A stretch of DNA of 60,476 nucleotides from RGIG3528 sp045598045. GTDB taxonomy: Bacteria; Bacillota; Clostridia; Lachnospirales; Lachnospiraceae. The translations under genes and the position numbers were made by a program. Positions 43,664 to 51,938 of the stretch are shown here, in pieces (position 1 is the first letter of the stretch; each line of letters begins with the position of its first letter). The notes below the pieces were generated by a model. The model was not told where the DNA came from. It did no database searches and worked only from the letters and a program-made list of their open reading frames with translations. The stretch spans positions 1 through 60,476 of the forward strand of contig JAZLLG010000019.1 in assembly GCA_045598045.1 (NCBI GenBank), written 5' to 3'.

Positions 43664-44872
43664 ATGAACATTGTAGTAGGACAGTCAGGCGGCCCCACCG
43701 TTGCCATCAACGCTTCCCTTCTCGGCGTATACAAGCAGGCTATGAAGAGCGATGCTGTTGATACGGTTTTCGGTACAGTTAACGGAATCGAAGGCATCAT
43801 CAACGATCACCTTGTAAACCTTAACGAGCAGCTCAATACAAACGCTAACATGGAGCTCTTAAAGGTTACACCTTCCACAGCTCTCGGCTCATGCCGTTAC
43901 AAGCTTCCGGATGTTTCCAAGGATCCCGAAGTTTTCGAAAAGATTTTCAAAACATTAAAGAAGCATGACATCGGCGCATTCTTCTACATTGGCGGAAATG
44001 ATTCCATGGATACTGTTGACAAGCTCTCAAAGTATGCAGCAGCTCACGGCGAGAACATCAAGTTCATGGGAGTTCCCAAGACAGTAGATAACGACCTTTG
44101 GACAACAGATCACACACCCGGCTTCGGTAGTGCAGCAAAGTACGTTGCAACAACTCTTTCTGAGATTGTTTCCGACAGCTCCGTTTATGATGTTAAGTCC
44201 GTTACCATCGTAGAAATCATGGGCAGAAGCGCAGGCTGGCTCACAGCTTCATCATGTGTTCTCCGTGCAAACGGCATTCAGGCTCCTCAGCTCATTTATC
44301 TTCCCGAAGCAGAGAACTTCTCCGAGGATAAGTTCGTTGCAGACGTTAAGGCACAGCTTGAAAAAACAAATACAGTTATTGTAGCTGTTTCAGAAGGCAT
44401 CGAGCTTGGTAATGACGAGTTCCGTTCCGGCGCAGTTGACAACTTCGGTCACAAGTACCTTTCCGGTATCGGCAAGCTCCTTGAAAATGTTGTTAAAGAA
44501 AAGATCGGCTGTAAGGTTAGAAGCATCGAGCTTAACGTTATGCAGCGTTCCGCTTCACACATCACTTCAAAGACAGACGTTGATGAAGCTGAGCTCATCG
44601 GTTCAAAGGCAGTTGAAGCTGCTCTTAACGGTGAGACAGGCAAGATGATGTGCTTCAAGCGTGTTTCCGACAAGCCTTACTTTGTTGATTGCTTCGCAGC
44701 TCCCGTTTGCGAAATCGCAAACAAGGAAAAGAAGTTCCCGAAGGAATGGATCATCAACGATGGTTCCAATGTTGCCGACGCAGCTCTTGATTACTTCCTT
44801 CCTCTCATCGAAGGCGAGTGCATCATCCCTTACAAGAACGGTATGCCTATGCAGTTCAAGATTAAGAAATAA
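43664..44872 (+). CDS. pfp: Pyrophosphate-type 6-phosphofructokinase
   Basis: A 402-residue phosphofructokinase of the PfkA superfamily long clade. Residues 110-114 read GGNDS, with Asp113 where ATP enzymes have Gly (GGDGS), and residues 138-144 read PKTVDND, with Lys139 where ATP enzymes have Gly. These two changes mark PPi-dependent enzymes, so it likely works reversibly with pyrophosphate. AAAAGGAG lies 9 nt before the ATG. Codon use is strongly biased toward AAG, CTC and GTT, suggesting high expression. It ends in a strong terminator. Confidence 0.93.
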   Translation: MNIVVGQSGGPTVAINASLLGVYKQAMKSDAVDTVFGTVNGIEGIINDHLVNLNEQLNTNANMELLKVTPSTALGSCRYKLPDVSKDPEVFEKIFKTLKKHDIGAFFYIGGNDSMDTVDKLSKYAAAHGENIKFMGVPKTVDNDLWTTDHTPGFGSAAKYVATTLSEIVSDSSVYDVKSVTIVEIMGRSAGWLTASSCVLRANGIQAPQLIYLPEAENFSEDKFVADVKAQLEKTNTVIVAVSEGIELGNDEFRSGAVDNFGHKYLSGIGKLLENVVKEKIGCKVRSIELNVMQRSASHITSKTDVDEAELIGSKAVEAALNGETGKMMCFKRVSDKPYFVDCFAAPVCEIANKEKKFPKEWIINDGSNVADAALDYFLPLIEGECIIPYKNGMPMQFKIKK

Positions 44873-44880
44873 TTCTCTTA

Positions 44881-44921
44881 CAAAAAAAACAAGCGTGTAC
44901 TGTTGCACGCTTGTTTTTTTG
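44881..44921. terminator. Strong bidirectional terminator after phosphofructokinase
   Basis: ACAAGCGTG (44889-44897) / CACGCTTGT (44906-44914) with an A8 tract before and T7 after, able to stop both converging transcripts. Confidence 0.92.
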
Positions 44922-44943
44922 TAAAGCAGAATAAAAATCCCCT

Positions 44944-46044
44944 TTATTGTTTCATTCGGTGTATGGTGTCTGTGACTGCTTCCATCAGGGATGTATTCAT
45001 GGCTTTGAACGATTTGAAATAATCAGTGCCTGAATCCTTGGGGTCATCGGTACTTCCGAGATTATATGTGCTTTTTGCCGATAAAACCGCACTGTCGTAT
45101 TTCATGATCCAATAAGGGCTTTCATCGGAACCGGACTTGAATTTTTGGTATATTTCAAGCGGCATCTTAAATGCTTCCTGCAGTTTCATATACAAATTGC
45201 CGAAACCTATAAGAACCTTGTCACTTGCGGGGTCCTGTGTCAGATCAAATGAATCGGTTATTTTCAAAAGACTGTCACAAAGTTTTGAAGCCTCTTCTAT
45301 TAATTCTTCCTTATCCCTGACTTCCTTATACGAACGGCTCCAGCTATCAAGCGTTCTGACTTCCGCAAGGTTGCCGAAAATACAATGGGTCCTGAACGGA
45401 TCGGCATATTCGCAAAGCAAGGGGAATTTCTTCATCATTCTGTCATCAAAAATGGAATAAATGATTTTCAGCTTTTCTTCCTCTGTTGAATCCGCATAGC
45501 CGATACTTCTATAGTTAAACGATAGACTAAGGAAGTATTTCCGGCACTCCACAAATTCCGAAAAGATTTTCGAAATCTGGTTTCTGAGCGAATCATCACA
45601 TCCGCTGAACTCAAACAGGAGCTTTGTCAGGCTCATCGTGTAGCATGCATCCATTCCTTTGTTAAGAAGCATCAGCATAAGTTTGCGTGTGCCTTCAAAA
45701 AGAGGCAGAAATGAAGCTATATTATTGCAATATGTATTAAATGACTTTATCTTTTCAATAAGTTCCGGATCGGTTCCGGGAGCGAATCCGCCCGAAGCAA
45801 TTGATGCAAGTACCTTATGATTCGTCCCATAAAAGTTAATAATCTTACCGGCGTACATTATGGAATTGAGTTCTTTTGCGGCCTTTATACCTTTATCAAA
45901 GTTTCCGCCTTCAAGAGCATCCCAAATATCCGTTGCCATGGAACAGCAGTTATTATTAAACTCAATTCCCATGTTAACAAGATCTTCCATGGTTATATCC
46001 TGAAAGGAACAGCGGCTCTTGGCCGTTATTTTTATATCGCCCAT
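44944..46044 (-). CDS. Hypothetical protein, mostly alpha-helical
   Basis: A 366-residue protein of no recognised family. No signal peptide, membrane segment or clear motif. Predicted helical throughout, with a Cys-Cys pair (NNNCCSMATD) and a loop FGNLAEVRTLDSWSR. It is 11 bp downstream of another unrecognised gene (46056-47342), so the two are co-transcribed from the promoter at 47398-47426. Coding is credible from codon use like its neighbours, a good ribosome binding site (GAGGGGAAAATGGG) and closing terminator. The function cannot be inferred. Confidence 0.75.
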   Translation of the reverse strand: MGDIKITAKSRCSFQDITMEDLVNMGIEFNNNCCSMATDIWDALEGGNFDKGIKAAKELNSIMYAGKIINFYGTNHKVLASIASGGFAPGTDPELIEKIKSFNTYCNNIASFLPLFEGTRKLMLMLLNKGMDACYTMSLTKLLFEFSGCDDSLRNQISKIFSEFVECRKYFLSLSFNYRSIGYADSTEEEKLKIIYSIFDDRMMKKFPLLCEYADPFRTHCIFGNLAEVRTLDSWSRSYKEVRDKEELIEEASKLCDSLLKITDSFDLTQDPASDKVLIGFGNLYMKLQEAFKMPLEIYQKFKSGSDESPYWIMKYDSAVLSAKSTYNLGSTDDPKDSGTDYFKSFKAMNTSLMEAVTDTIHRMKQ

Positions 46045-46055
46045 TTTCCCCTCCG

Positions 46056-47342
46056 TCAGAATCTCACTTCATATGTGGTGATGTACCATCTTCCGTCACC
46101 ATTCTTAATCATGGTGTGTCCGGCCGGTGTACCGAGCTGCTTGCCGTTTTTATCAAATGCAGCCGTGTAAACGATGGCCTCCGTAACCTTCTCACCCATG
46201 GTTTCCTTCATCTGTGCAATATCTTCATCGCTCAGGAAGAAGTTGTCCCCGCTGTTTTCATCAAAGCCGCCGATAACGGTAATCTTTGTCTTATCCGAAA
46301 GAATGTTGGCGTGAACATATTCGCCATGGAAACGCTCCTGATGGAACTCCCAGTGTCTGTCAAGCATTTCAAGCTGGAGAGCCGTTTCCCGTCTTTCGGG
46401 GTCGATACACTCACGATAAAGATTGATATTCTTTTCTTTGATAGCTGCCATAAAGATTTCAACCAGCTGTTCAGGTTCAACATCATCGGGAACAGACTTC
46501 ACAGTGTACCAGGAATCCTTAACTGCCTCAACGTCTTCCTCCCCGATGAACTTGCCGGTATTTCCGTCATATTCCTCCGGAACGGCCAAAACATGTCCGG
46601 GAACATAAAGTGCAACAGGCTCTACAACCCACGCCATTACAACCGAACCAATCTTCTTTTCGCCGGCTTCCGGAATTTCGCCCGTGAAATCAACGATTTT
46701 TCCGATAACCGACCAGTTTCTGACTTCGTTCATGGTAGTATCTACCAAATTACGATATCTCTTTACGGCTTCATACGGTCCGAGCCACTGTCTGCCGTCA
46801 ATTTTCAGAAAATACATGCCTGTCGAGCGTTTTCCGGTGTAAATATATTCACCGGTAACACCGTAGAACTGATTATCCGGATACAGGATTTCATCCAGGA
46901 TGACATATTTTCCAATCATATCCTCAATATCAACTGCTTTGTAATCAGGTGTGGGGAATGACTTCTCCAATGTATCGGCCGCATATTTTTCGCATATTTC
47001 TTTCCAGGCTTTTTCACTTATTGCGGCATAACGTTCGCGAATCTGCTCCTCGTTTACAAGATACTGCGTAAACTTAGTATCAACATCGGTAACATTGCCT
47101 ACTCCACCCTTAACGCACGCTCTTGCTCTGGAAAAAAGATCCTTTACGCGCTCGTCATCAGGTGCAAATTCAACAAGAATCTTGATACGCTCAAGGGCAT
47201 CTTCCTTGTTGCGGAATGTGTAGTTCGTAGCCCCCATGGCACGTGCAATTTCTTTCTCATATTCCTCAAGATAATGAGTAGCCTGGGAAATTCGAGATGA
47301 TAAATTAGTTTCGTTTACTTCAAACACTGACCTGTCAAACAT
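46056..47342 (-). CDS. Hypothetical protein with N-terminal helical and C-terminal NTF2-like part
   Basis: A 428-residue protein, not recognised. Residues 1-130 look helical and charged (ISQATHYLEEYEKEIARAMG); residues ~145-270 form a beta-rich part (GKYVILDEILYPDNQFYGVTGEYIYTG, KKIGSVVMAWVVEPVALYVPGH); residues ~295-428 alternate helices and strands ending GDGRWYITTYEVRF, in the manner of SnoaL/NTF2-like folds (inference from strand order only). No signal peptide. GAAGGAGAAG precedes the ATG. It is first in a two-gene unit with the 366-residue hypothetical gene. Confidence 0.72.
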   Translation of the reverse strand: MFDRSVFEVNETNLSSRISQATHYLEEYEKEIARAMGATNYTFRNKEDALERIKILVEFAPDDERVKDLFSRARACVKGGVGNVTDVDTKFTQYLVNEEQIRERYAAISEKAWKEICEKYAADTLEKSFPTPDYKAVDIEDMIGKYVILDEILYPDNQFYGVTGEYIYTGKRSTGMYFLKIDGRQWLGPYEAVKRYRNLVDTTMNEVRNWSVIGKIVDFTGEIPEAGEKKIGSVVMAWVVEPVALYVPGHVLAVPEEYDGNTGKFIGEEDVEAVKDSWYTVKSVPDDVEPEQLVEIFMAAIKEKNINLYRECIDPERRETALQLEMLDRHWEFHQERFHGEYVHANILSDKTKITVIGGFDENSGDNFFLSDEDIAQMKETMGEKVTEAIVYTAAFDKNGKQLGTPAGHTMIKNGDGRWYITTYEVRF

Positions 47343-47397
47343 TTCTCTTCTCCTTCTGTCTGTCGTTTATTGTACCCCTGATCAACACGACATTACT

Positions 47398-47426
47398 ATT
47401 TTACTATTTTCGAGGATTTATATCAA
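47398..47426 (-). promoter_or_regulatory. Promoter of the two-gene hypothetical unit
   Basis: On the minus strand TTGATA (47421-47426), 17 nt, TAAAAT (47398-47403), in the 102-bp gap after the GH36 gene. Confidence 0.6.
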
Positions 47427-47444
47427 GTTGGCAGTTTTCACCAA

Positions 47445-49559
47445 TCAGCTTATTAATACAACTGCTCCGTCAAATCCATCAAGTCCGCTAATGCTAAGCT
47501 TCGCATTATCCTGGTCCAGAACGATTTCCACACCGGTTCGAGAGAAAATCTTTACTCCGACCTTGCTGAAATCGATATCTTTCGGAAGTTCAACAACAAC
47601 CTTATCATTCTGCTTCTCAAAGCTGTGCACAACCGCAAGACAGCCCTCTATGTCCTCGCCTCTTCTGACAACCGCCTGCCATCCCTTAAGATGATGATAG
47701 CTCTTGTTGAGATTGCCATATCTGCGGTTTCGTCCGTACTTTATTATCGGTGCGGCTTCTTTGTAAAGAGCGATTGCCTTGTCGACGAGTTCCCACTGGC
47801 TTGAGGACAAATCATATACATCTCCTGAGAGACACATACGTCCAAGGAACGTATTTGAAAGTGAATATACAAGTCGCTGCTCACTGTCATTTGCACGAAG
47901 CACCGCCCAAATCTGACTTTGCGCCGGAAGAATCGCGCGGGTAACATTTGCGGCAACAACAGGAATGTTTGTCCACTCATGAGCATCCGAAAAAGATGCC
48001 ATGCTCGCAAGTTCCATCATGGAAGGCTCAAGTCTGTGACCACCGGAAGAACAGTTTTCAATGACAAGCTCCGGAATCTGGTCACGTATACGTTTGAAGT
48101 AAAAACGTGATGCCTCCATATTCTGACGAAGCCCCTCTCCGAGCGACTCCGCTCCGTCACAGCCTATTCCGACGTTGTCATTATAATCAACTTTGAGATA
48201 TCCGAAGCCGTTGTGCTTAAGGTTACCAATTACTCTTTCATCAAGAAACCCGGTGACTTCATGCTTACGCATATCCAGGAAGCGCCTGAAGCATGCCGTT
48301 ATCGGATATCCGTCACGCTTAAGAAGACAATCCTCATTCTTAAACATATCAGAATCTTTGGCGCAATTTTCAAATTCAAACCAAATTCCGGGAATCAACC
48401 CCGCATCTCGGATTTTATCTGCAAGATACTTGAGTCCGTTCGGGAAAAGCTCTTTGTTGACTATCCAGTCTCCGATATCCGACCAGTCGTTGCCGGGCTT
48501 GACGTGCCAGCCTGCATCCATAACGCAGTATGTGATGTCATGTCCCTTGAGTGCCTCCACGAGCTTAAGCATACCTTCCTCGTTGGGATTGCCCCAGCTT
48601 GTACAATATTCGTTGAAAACAATCGGAAGACTCTTTTCAACATCCGGAACATTTTCAAGATTAATATTCTGCGCCGAAGTGAGCCTATAGCTTATTCCAT
48701 CAACGTCCTCTCGGGCAACCGTAACAGTTGCAACAGGAGTACGGAAACATTCTCCCGGGCCGATGCGCTTCATCCAGTGTCCGAACTCTCTGTCTGCGAT
48801 TCCACCGGAAAATGATGTTCGGTCATCTTTATTGTAGACTTCCATCTGCCAGGATGAATTTATGGCAAGCTGAAAACCTATGCTGTAGCCGTATTTCGTA
48901 TCCTCCGCAATCATCCATGGAAAATATCTGCGTACGGGCATCGAACCAACTTCACCGAATCGAACACTGTTAACTCCTATGGGAATCCATGCAGGTTCAA
49001 GCTGCAAATCAAGAAAAGGTGTGGATTCAAGCTTTCCTTCCATACTCCATTTGGACTGCATCCTGTGAAGAACCATGTCCTCCTGGCGAAGCCCGGGTTC
49101 AAGACATGAAAAGCCGCAGATATTATAGGAGCTGAGCATTTCAACCATAATATCCGTGCTTTTCCCGGTTTCTATTTCCGAGTACATTTTAATGAATTTA
49201 TCTCCCGGGGTATACTCCAGTGTATGACGAAGTGTAACGTCTCCCTTTTCGGTTACGCGTTTATGCGCCGTTACAATGCGCGTTGTCGTACCAATGGTTT
49301 TTACGTTCTGCCCGACAAATTTGAATTCATTTACTCCATAGCTTCCCTTCATGGAGTGACCCTGTGCAAATCCGTCCGGATATGGGTCGCCCACAAGTTT
49401 GACCGTTACAACCGGTTCTACTCGCCATCTGCCTTCGAGACACAATTTTTCTTCAAGTGATGAAGGCAGTAATATAAGACCGACGATATTACCATCGGTC
49501 TCATGTACGTAAATGGCGCTCATATCGCCAAACCTGTAGGATTTATATATCTGTTTCAT
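47445..49559 (-). CDS. Alpha-galactosidase, glycoside hydrolase family 36
   Basis: A 704-residue GH36 enzyme cleaving alpha-galactosides such as raffinose, stachyose or melibiose. The nucleophile is Asp458 (GYLKVDYND) and the acid/base Asp525 (FSDAHEW); WGNPNE..., DAGWHV and ENCSSGGHR fit the family. An N-terminal beta-supersandwich (~1-300), the barrel (~310-620) and a C-terminal beta domain are complete. No signal peptide, so it is cytoplasmic. The start at 49559 (MKQIYKS) has AAAGGA 7 nt before it; an upstream in-frame ATG would overlap the membrane protein gene. Confidence 0.93.
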   Translation of the reverse strand: MKQIYKSYRFGDMSAIYVHETDGNIVGLILLPSSLEEKLCLEGRWRVEPVVTVKLVGDPYPDGFAQGHSMKGSYGVNEFKFVGQNVKTIGTTTRIVTAHKRVTEKGDVTLRHTLEYTPGDKFIKMYSEIETGKSTDIMVEMLSSYNICGFSCLEPGLRQEDMVLHRMQSKWSMEGKLESTPFLDLQLEPAWIPIGVNSVRFGEVGSMPVRRYFPWMIAEDTKYGYSIGFQLAINSSWQMEVYNKDDRTSFSGGIADREFGHWMKRIGPGECFRTPVATVTVAREDVDGISYRLTSAQNINLENVPDVEKSLPIVFNEYCTSWGNPNEEGMLKLVEALKGHDITYCVMDAGWHVKPGNDWSDIGDWIVNKELFPNGLKYLADKIRDAGLIPGIWFEFENCAKDSDMFKNEDCLLKRDGYPITACFRRFLDMRKHEVTGFLDERVIGNLKHNGFGYLKVDYNDNVGIGCDGAESLGEGLRQNMEASRFYFKRIRDQIPELVIENCSSGGHRLEPSMMELASMASFSDAHEWTNIPVVAANVTRAILPAQSQIWAVLRANDSEQRLVYSLSNTFLGRMCLSGDVYDLSSSQWELVDKAIALYKEAAPIIKYGRNRRYGNLNKSYHHLKGWQAVVRRGEDIEGCLAVVHSFEKQNDKVVVELPKDIDFSKVGVKIFSRTGVEIVLDQDNAKLSISGLDGFDGAVVLIS

Positions 49560-49578
49560 GTTTATTCCTTTCGGGGAA

Positions 49579-49983
49579 TTACAGTTTAATATTAATTGTG
49601 GAAATGGCAACCGCAACAATTCCGACGCATACAACCGCAATATCAACACCATAAGGGATGCCGACTATGAGAGAAACCACACTGTAAATAAGAAATGCTG
49701 CCGTAAAGATTCCAAAACGTACGAGATGCCTTTTTGCAAATGCCTTTCTTCTTATCGGACCTGCATTCAAAGCTTCCGTATATGTTACACCGGTTATCCA
49801 GTAGACTTTCTCTGTCAGATAAATAATCAATATAAGAGCGAAAACGGATATGGACAAAATGTTATTGAATATCGTCATCAGATACTTCATTTCCAGCGGT
49901 AAAAAAACACACGCCACACTTGCTGCCAAATATGCAACAACCCATAAGCCCAAACCTAAATAGCTTTTCTTTTTGTATACCAT
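49579..49983 (-). CDS. Small four-helix membrane protein
   Basis: A 134-residue hydrophobic protein with four likely membrane helices (residues ~8-27, 33-57, 87-107, 113-130) and a basic cytoplasmic loop (GPIRRKAFAKRH). No family recognised. AAGGAGG precedes its ATG and the alpha-galactosidase gene starts 19 nt after its stop, so the two are one transcript. Whether it helps uptake or is unrelated cannot be told. Confidence 0.65.
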   Translation of the reverse strand: MVYKKKSYLGLGLWVVAYLAASVACVFLPLEMKYLMTIFNNILSISVFALILIIYLTEKVYWITGVTYTEALNAGPIRRKAFAKRHLVRFGIFTAAFLIYSVVSLIVGIPYGVDIAVVCVGIVAVAISTINIKL

Positions 49984-50251
49984 ATAAATCCTCCTTTTCG
50001 AAGATTGCCTGTCCGTCTTCGATGATATGAGTAAATTATCACATATGTAAGCATCAATACATCGTTATATTGCAATTTTAACACTATGTATTACGCAAAT
50101 CATAGTAAAAATTGCTTAACAATTTATTGTATTTTTGGATATACTCCGTGGACAAACGGTCATCGAGAGCAAGCTTTCAGGATAGCTCATTTAGGTGCTA
50201 TGCAGAGGCTATGCTTCTGCAGGAGGCTTCTCGCTATTCGCACAAAAAAAA
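49984..50251. other. Non-coding stretch between the membrane protein gene and tRNA-Arg
   Basis: 268 bases without a supported gene. The first ~100 hold AT-rich sequence with a possible extended -10 (TGTGATAAT on the minus strand, near 50033-50041) for the membrane protein/GH36 unit. The part 50150-50245 is more GC-rich, with imperfect repeats (GCAGAGGCTATGC, CTGCAGGAGGC) and can fold, but it matches no RNA family I know. Eight T residues follow the tRNA directly on the minus strand and could end its transcript. Confidence 0.5.
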
Positions 50252-50323
50252 CGTCCCCTGCGGGAATCGAACCCACAACTGATCCTTAGGAGGGACCCGT
50301 TATATCCATTTAACTAAAGGGAC
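50252..50323 (-). tRNA. tRNA-Arg (CCU anticodon)
   Basis: Minus-strand cloverleaf of 72 nt: acceptor GTCCCTT / AGGGGAC with discriminator G, D arm GTTAAATGGATATAAC, anticodon stem GGTCC / GGATC with loop CTCCTAA (anticodon CCT), T arm GTGGG-TTCGATT-CCCGC. No encoded CCA. It reads the rare Arg codon AGG. Confidence 0.96.
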
Positions 50324-50429
50324 GAACGTGTGAATTATACCCCAAATATCTTGAATAATCAAGTAATAAGCCGTAGTTGTCAATGATATGTTTAATAATG
50401 GTTTGACACGGACTTATAAATAATGTATA

Positions 50430-50486
50430 AATTTTCATAAGTAAAAAAGGAGGGGTAAGTGTTTTTGTCCTTACGTTAAAAAAATG
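50430..50486 (+). promoter_or_regulatory. Remote ribosome binding site with intervening hairpin, trpB
   Basis: AAGGAGG lies ~30 nt before the only plausible ATG at 50484. Between them GTAAG (50455-50459) and CTTAC (50470-50474) can form a hairpin, which would bring the site within normal distance. No closer purine-rich site or in-frame alternative start exists. Confidence 0.5.
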
Positions 50487-51863
50487 AGCTTAACAGAAAA
50501 AGAAATACCTTACAAAATATACCTTGAAGAAAAGGACCTTCCGAAGGCCTGGTACAACGTCCGTGCAGACATGAAAAACAAGCCTGCACCGCTTCTTAAC
50601 CCGAAGACAATGAAGCCGATGACTTTTGAAGAGCTTCGTCCTGTATTCTGTGACGAGCTCATTAAACAGGAGTTGGACGACACCACTGCCTACATTGAAA
50701 TTCCTCAGGAAATCCGCGATTTCTATAAAATGTATCGTCCTTCACCTCTCGTACGTGCATATTGCCTTGAAAAGCAGCTCGACACACCGGCTAAGATTTA
50801 CTACAAATTCGAAGGCAACAACACAAGCGGCAGCCACAAGCTTAATTCTGCCATTGCTCAGGCCTATTATGCCAAAAACCAAGGATTACGTGGTGTTACA
50901 ACAGAAACCGGTGCAGGTCAGTGGGGTACCGCTCTTTCCATGGCATGTGCATACCTTAACCTTGACTGCAAGGTTTTCATGGTTAAAGGTTCCTATGAGC
51001 TTAAGCCTTTCCGTCGTGAAGTAATGCGCACGTATGGTGCTTCCGTTACTCCGTCTCCTTCGGACACAACCGAAATCGGAAAGAAAATTCTTCTTGAGCA
51101 TCCCGGCACAACAGGTTCTCTTGGCTGCGCCATTTCTGAAGCTGTTGAGACCGCTTCGAAGCTTGACGGTTACAGATACGTTCTCGGAAGCGTTCTTAAT
51201 CAGGTGCTTTTACATCAGTCCATTATCGGTCTTGAAACAAAGGCCGCTCTTGATAAATATGACATCACTCCGGACATCATAATCGGTTGCGCCGGCGGTG
51301 GTTCAAACCTCGGCGGACTCATTTCTCCTTTTGTCGGAGAGGTCCTTCGCGGCGAAAAGAATTACAAGTTCCTTGCCGTTGAGCCGAAGGCTTGTCCTTC
51401 TCTTACGAGAGGTCGTTTCGCATATGATTACTGTGACACCGGAAAGGTTTGTCCTCTTGCAAAGATGTACACACTTGGCAGCGGTTTCATGCCGGCAGCC
51501 AACCACGCAGGCGGCCTTCGCTATCACGGCATGAATCCTGTTCTTTCCCAGCTTTATGACGATGGAATTATGGATGCAGTTACGGTTGAACAGACAAAAG
51601 TATTCGAAGCCGCAAAGATGTTTGCACGTGTTGAAGGTATTCTTCCTGCTCCCGAAAGCAGCCATGCAATCCGCGCTGCCATCGACGAAGCAATGAAGTG
51701 TAAAGAAACAGGCGAAGAAAAGACCATCGTGTTCGGTCTCACCGGAACAGGATATTTCGATATGATGTCCTACCAGAAATTCAACGACGGAATAATGACC
51801 GACTACATTCCCACAGATGAAGACCTTGAAAAAGGCTTTAAGGGATTACCCGAAATAAACTAA
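50484..51863 (+). CDS. trpB: Tryptophan synthase beta chain-like protein, TrpB2 type
   Basis: A 459-residue PLP enzyme. The ~75-residue N-terminal extension, PSPLVRAYCLEKQL, and Lys119 of SGSHKLNSAIAQA (Schiff base) mark the TrpB2 subfamily, and GCAGGGSNLGG binds the PLP phosphate. TrpB2 enzymes make tryptophan from indole and serine without always needing TrpA. No other trp gene is adjacent, and no T-box or trp leader was seen, so it may act as a stand-alone indole salvage enzyme. The translation start has an unusual ribosome binding site layout. A 17-bp stem terminator follows. Confidence 0.92.
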   Translation: MSLTEKEIPYKIYLEEKDLPKAWYNVRADMKNKPAPLLNPKTMKPMTFEELRPVFCDELIKQELDDTTAYIEIPQEIRDFYKMYRPSPLVRAYCLEKQLDTPAKIYYKFEGNNTSGSHKLNSAIAQAYYAKNQGLRGVTTETGAGQWGTALSMACAYLNLDCKVFMVKGSYELKPFRREVMRTYGASVTPSPSDTTEIGKKILLEHPGTTGSLGCAISEAVETASKLDGYRYVLGSVLNQVLLHQSIIGLETKAALDKYDITPDIIIGCAGGGSNLGGLISPFVGEVLRGEKNYKFLAVEPKACPSLTRGRFAYDYCDTGKVCPLAKMYTLGSGFMPAANHAGGLRYHGMNPVLSQLYDDGIMDAVTVEQTKVFEAAKMFARVEGILPAPESSHAIRAAIDEAMKCKETGEEKTIVFGLTGTGYFDMMSYQKFNDGIMTDYIPTDEDLEKGFKGLPEIN

Positions 51864-51868
51864 AACAT

Positions 51869-51918
51869 CCGTGGGACGGAGTGAGTGCTTAGGCTCACTC
51901 CGTCCCACGGGCTCTTTT
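51869..51918 (+). terminator. 17-bp stem terminator after trpB
   Basis: CCGTGGGACGGAGTGAG (51869-51885) pairs perfectly with its complement at 51894-51910, followed by GCTCTTTT on the plus strand. It also lies after the clostripain-like gene on the other strand and may serve both. Confidence 0.9.
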
Positions 51919-51938
51919 CTCCCAAGGGTCTTTTCTAT

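Noticed and set aside
50086..50289. Small plus-strand ORF before trpB
   Set aside because: Its end is the antisense of tRNA-Arg (SPAGIEPT is a typical tRNA shadow); no ribosome binding site.
50340..50484. T-box or tryptophan leader before trpB
   Set aside because: The 144-nt gap has no T-box core (TGGN in a bulge) or Trp-codon-rich leader.
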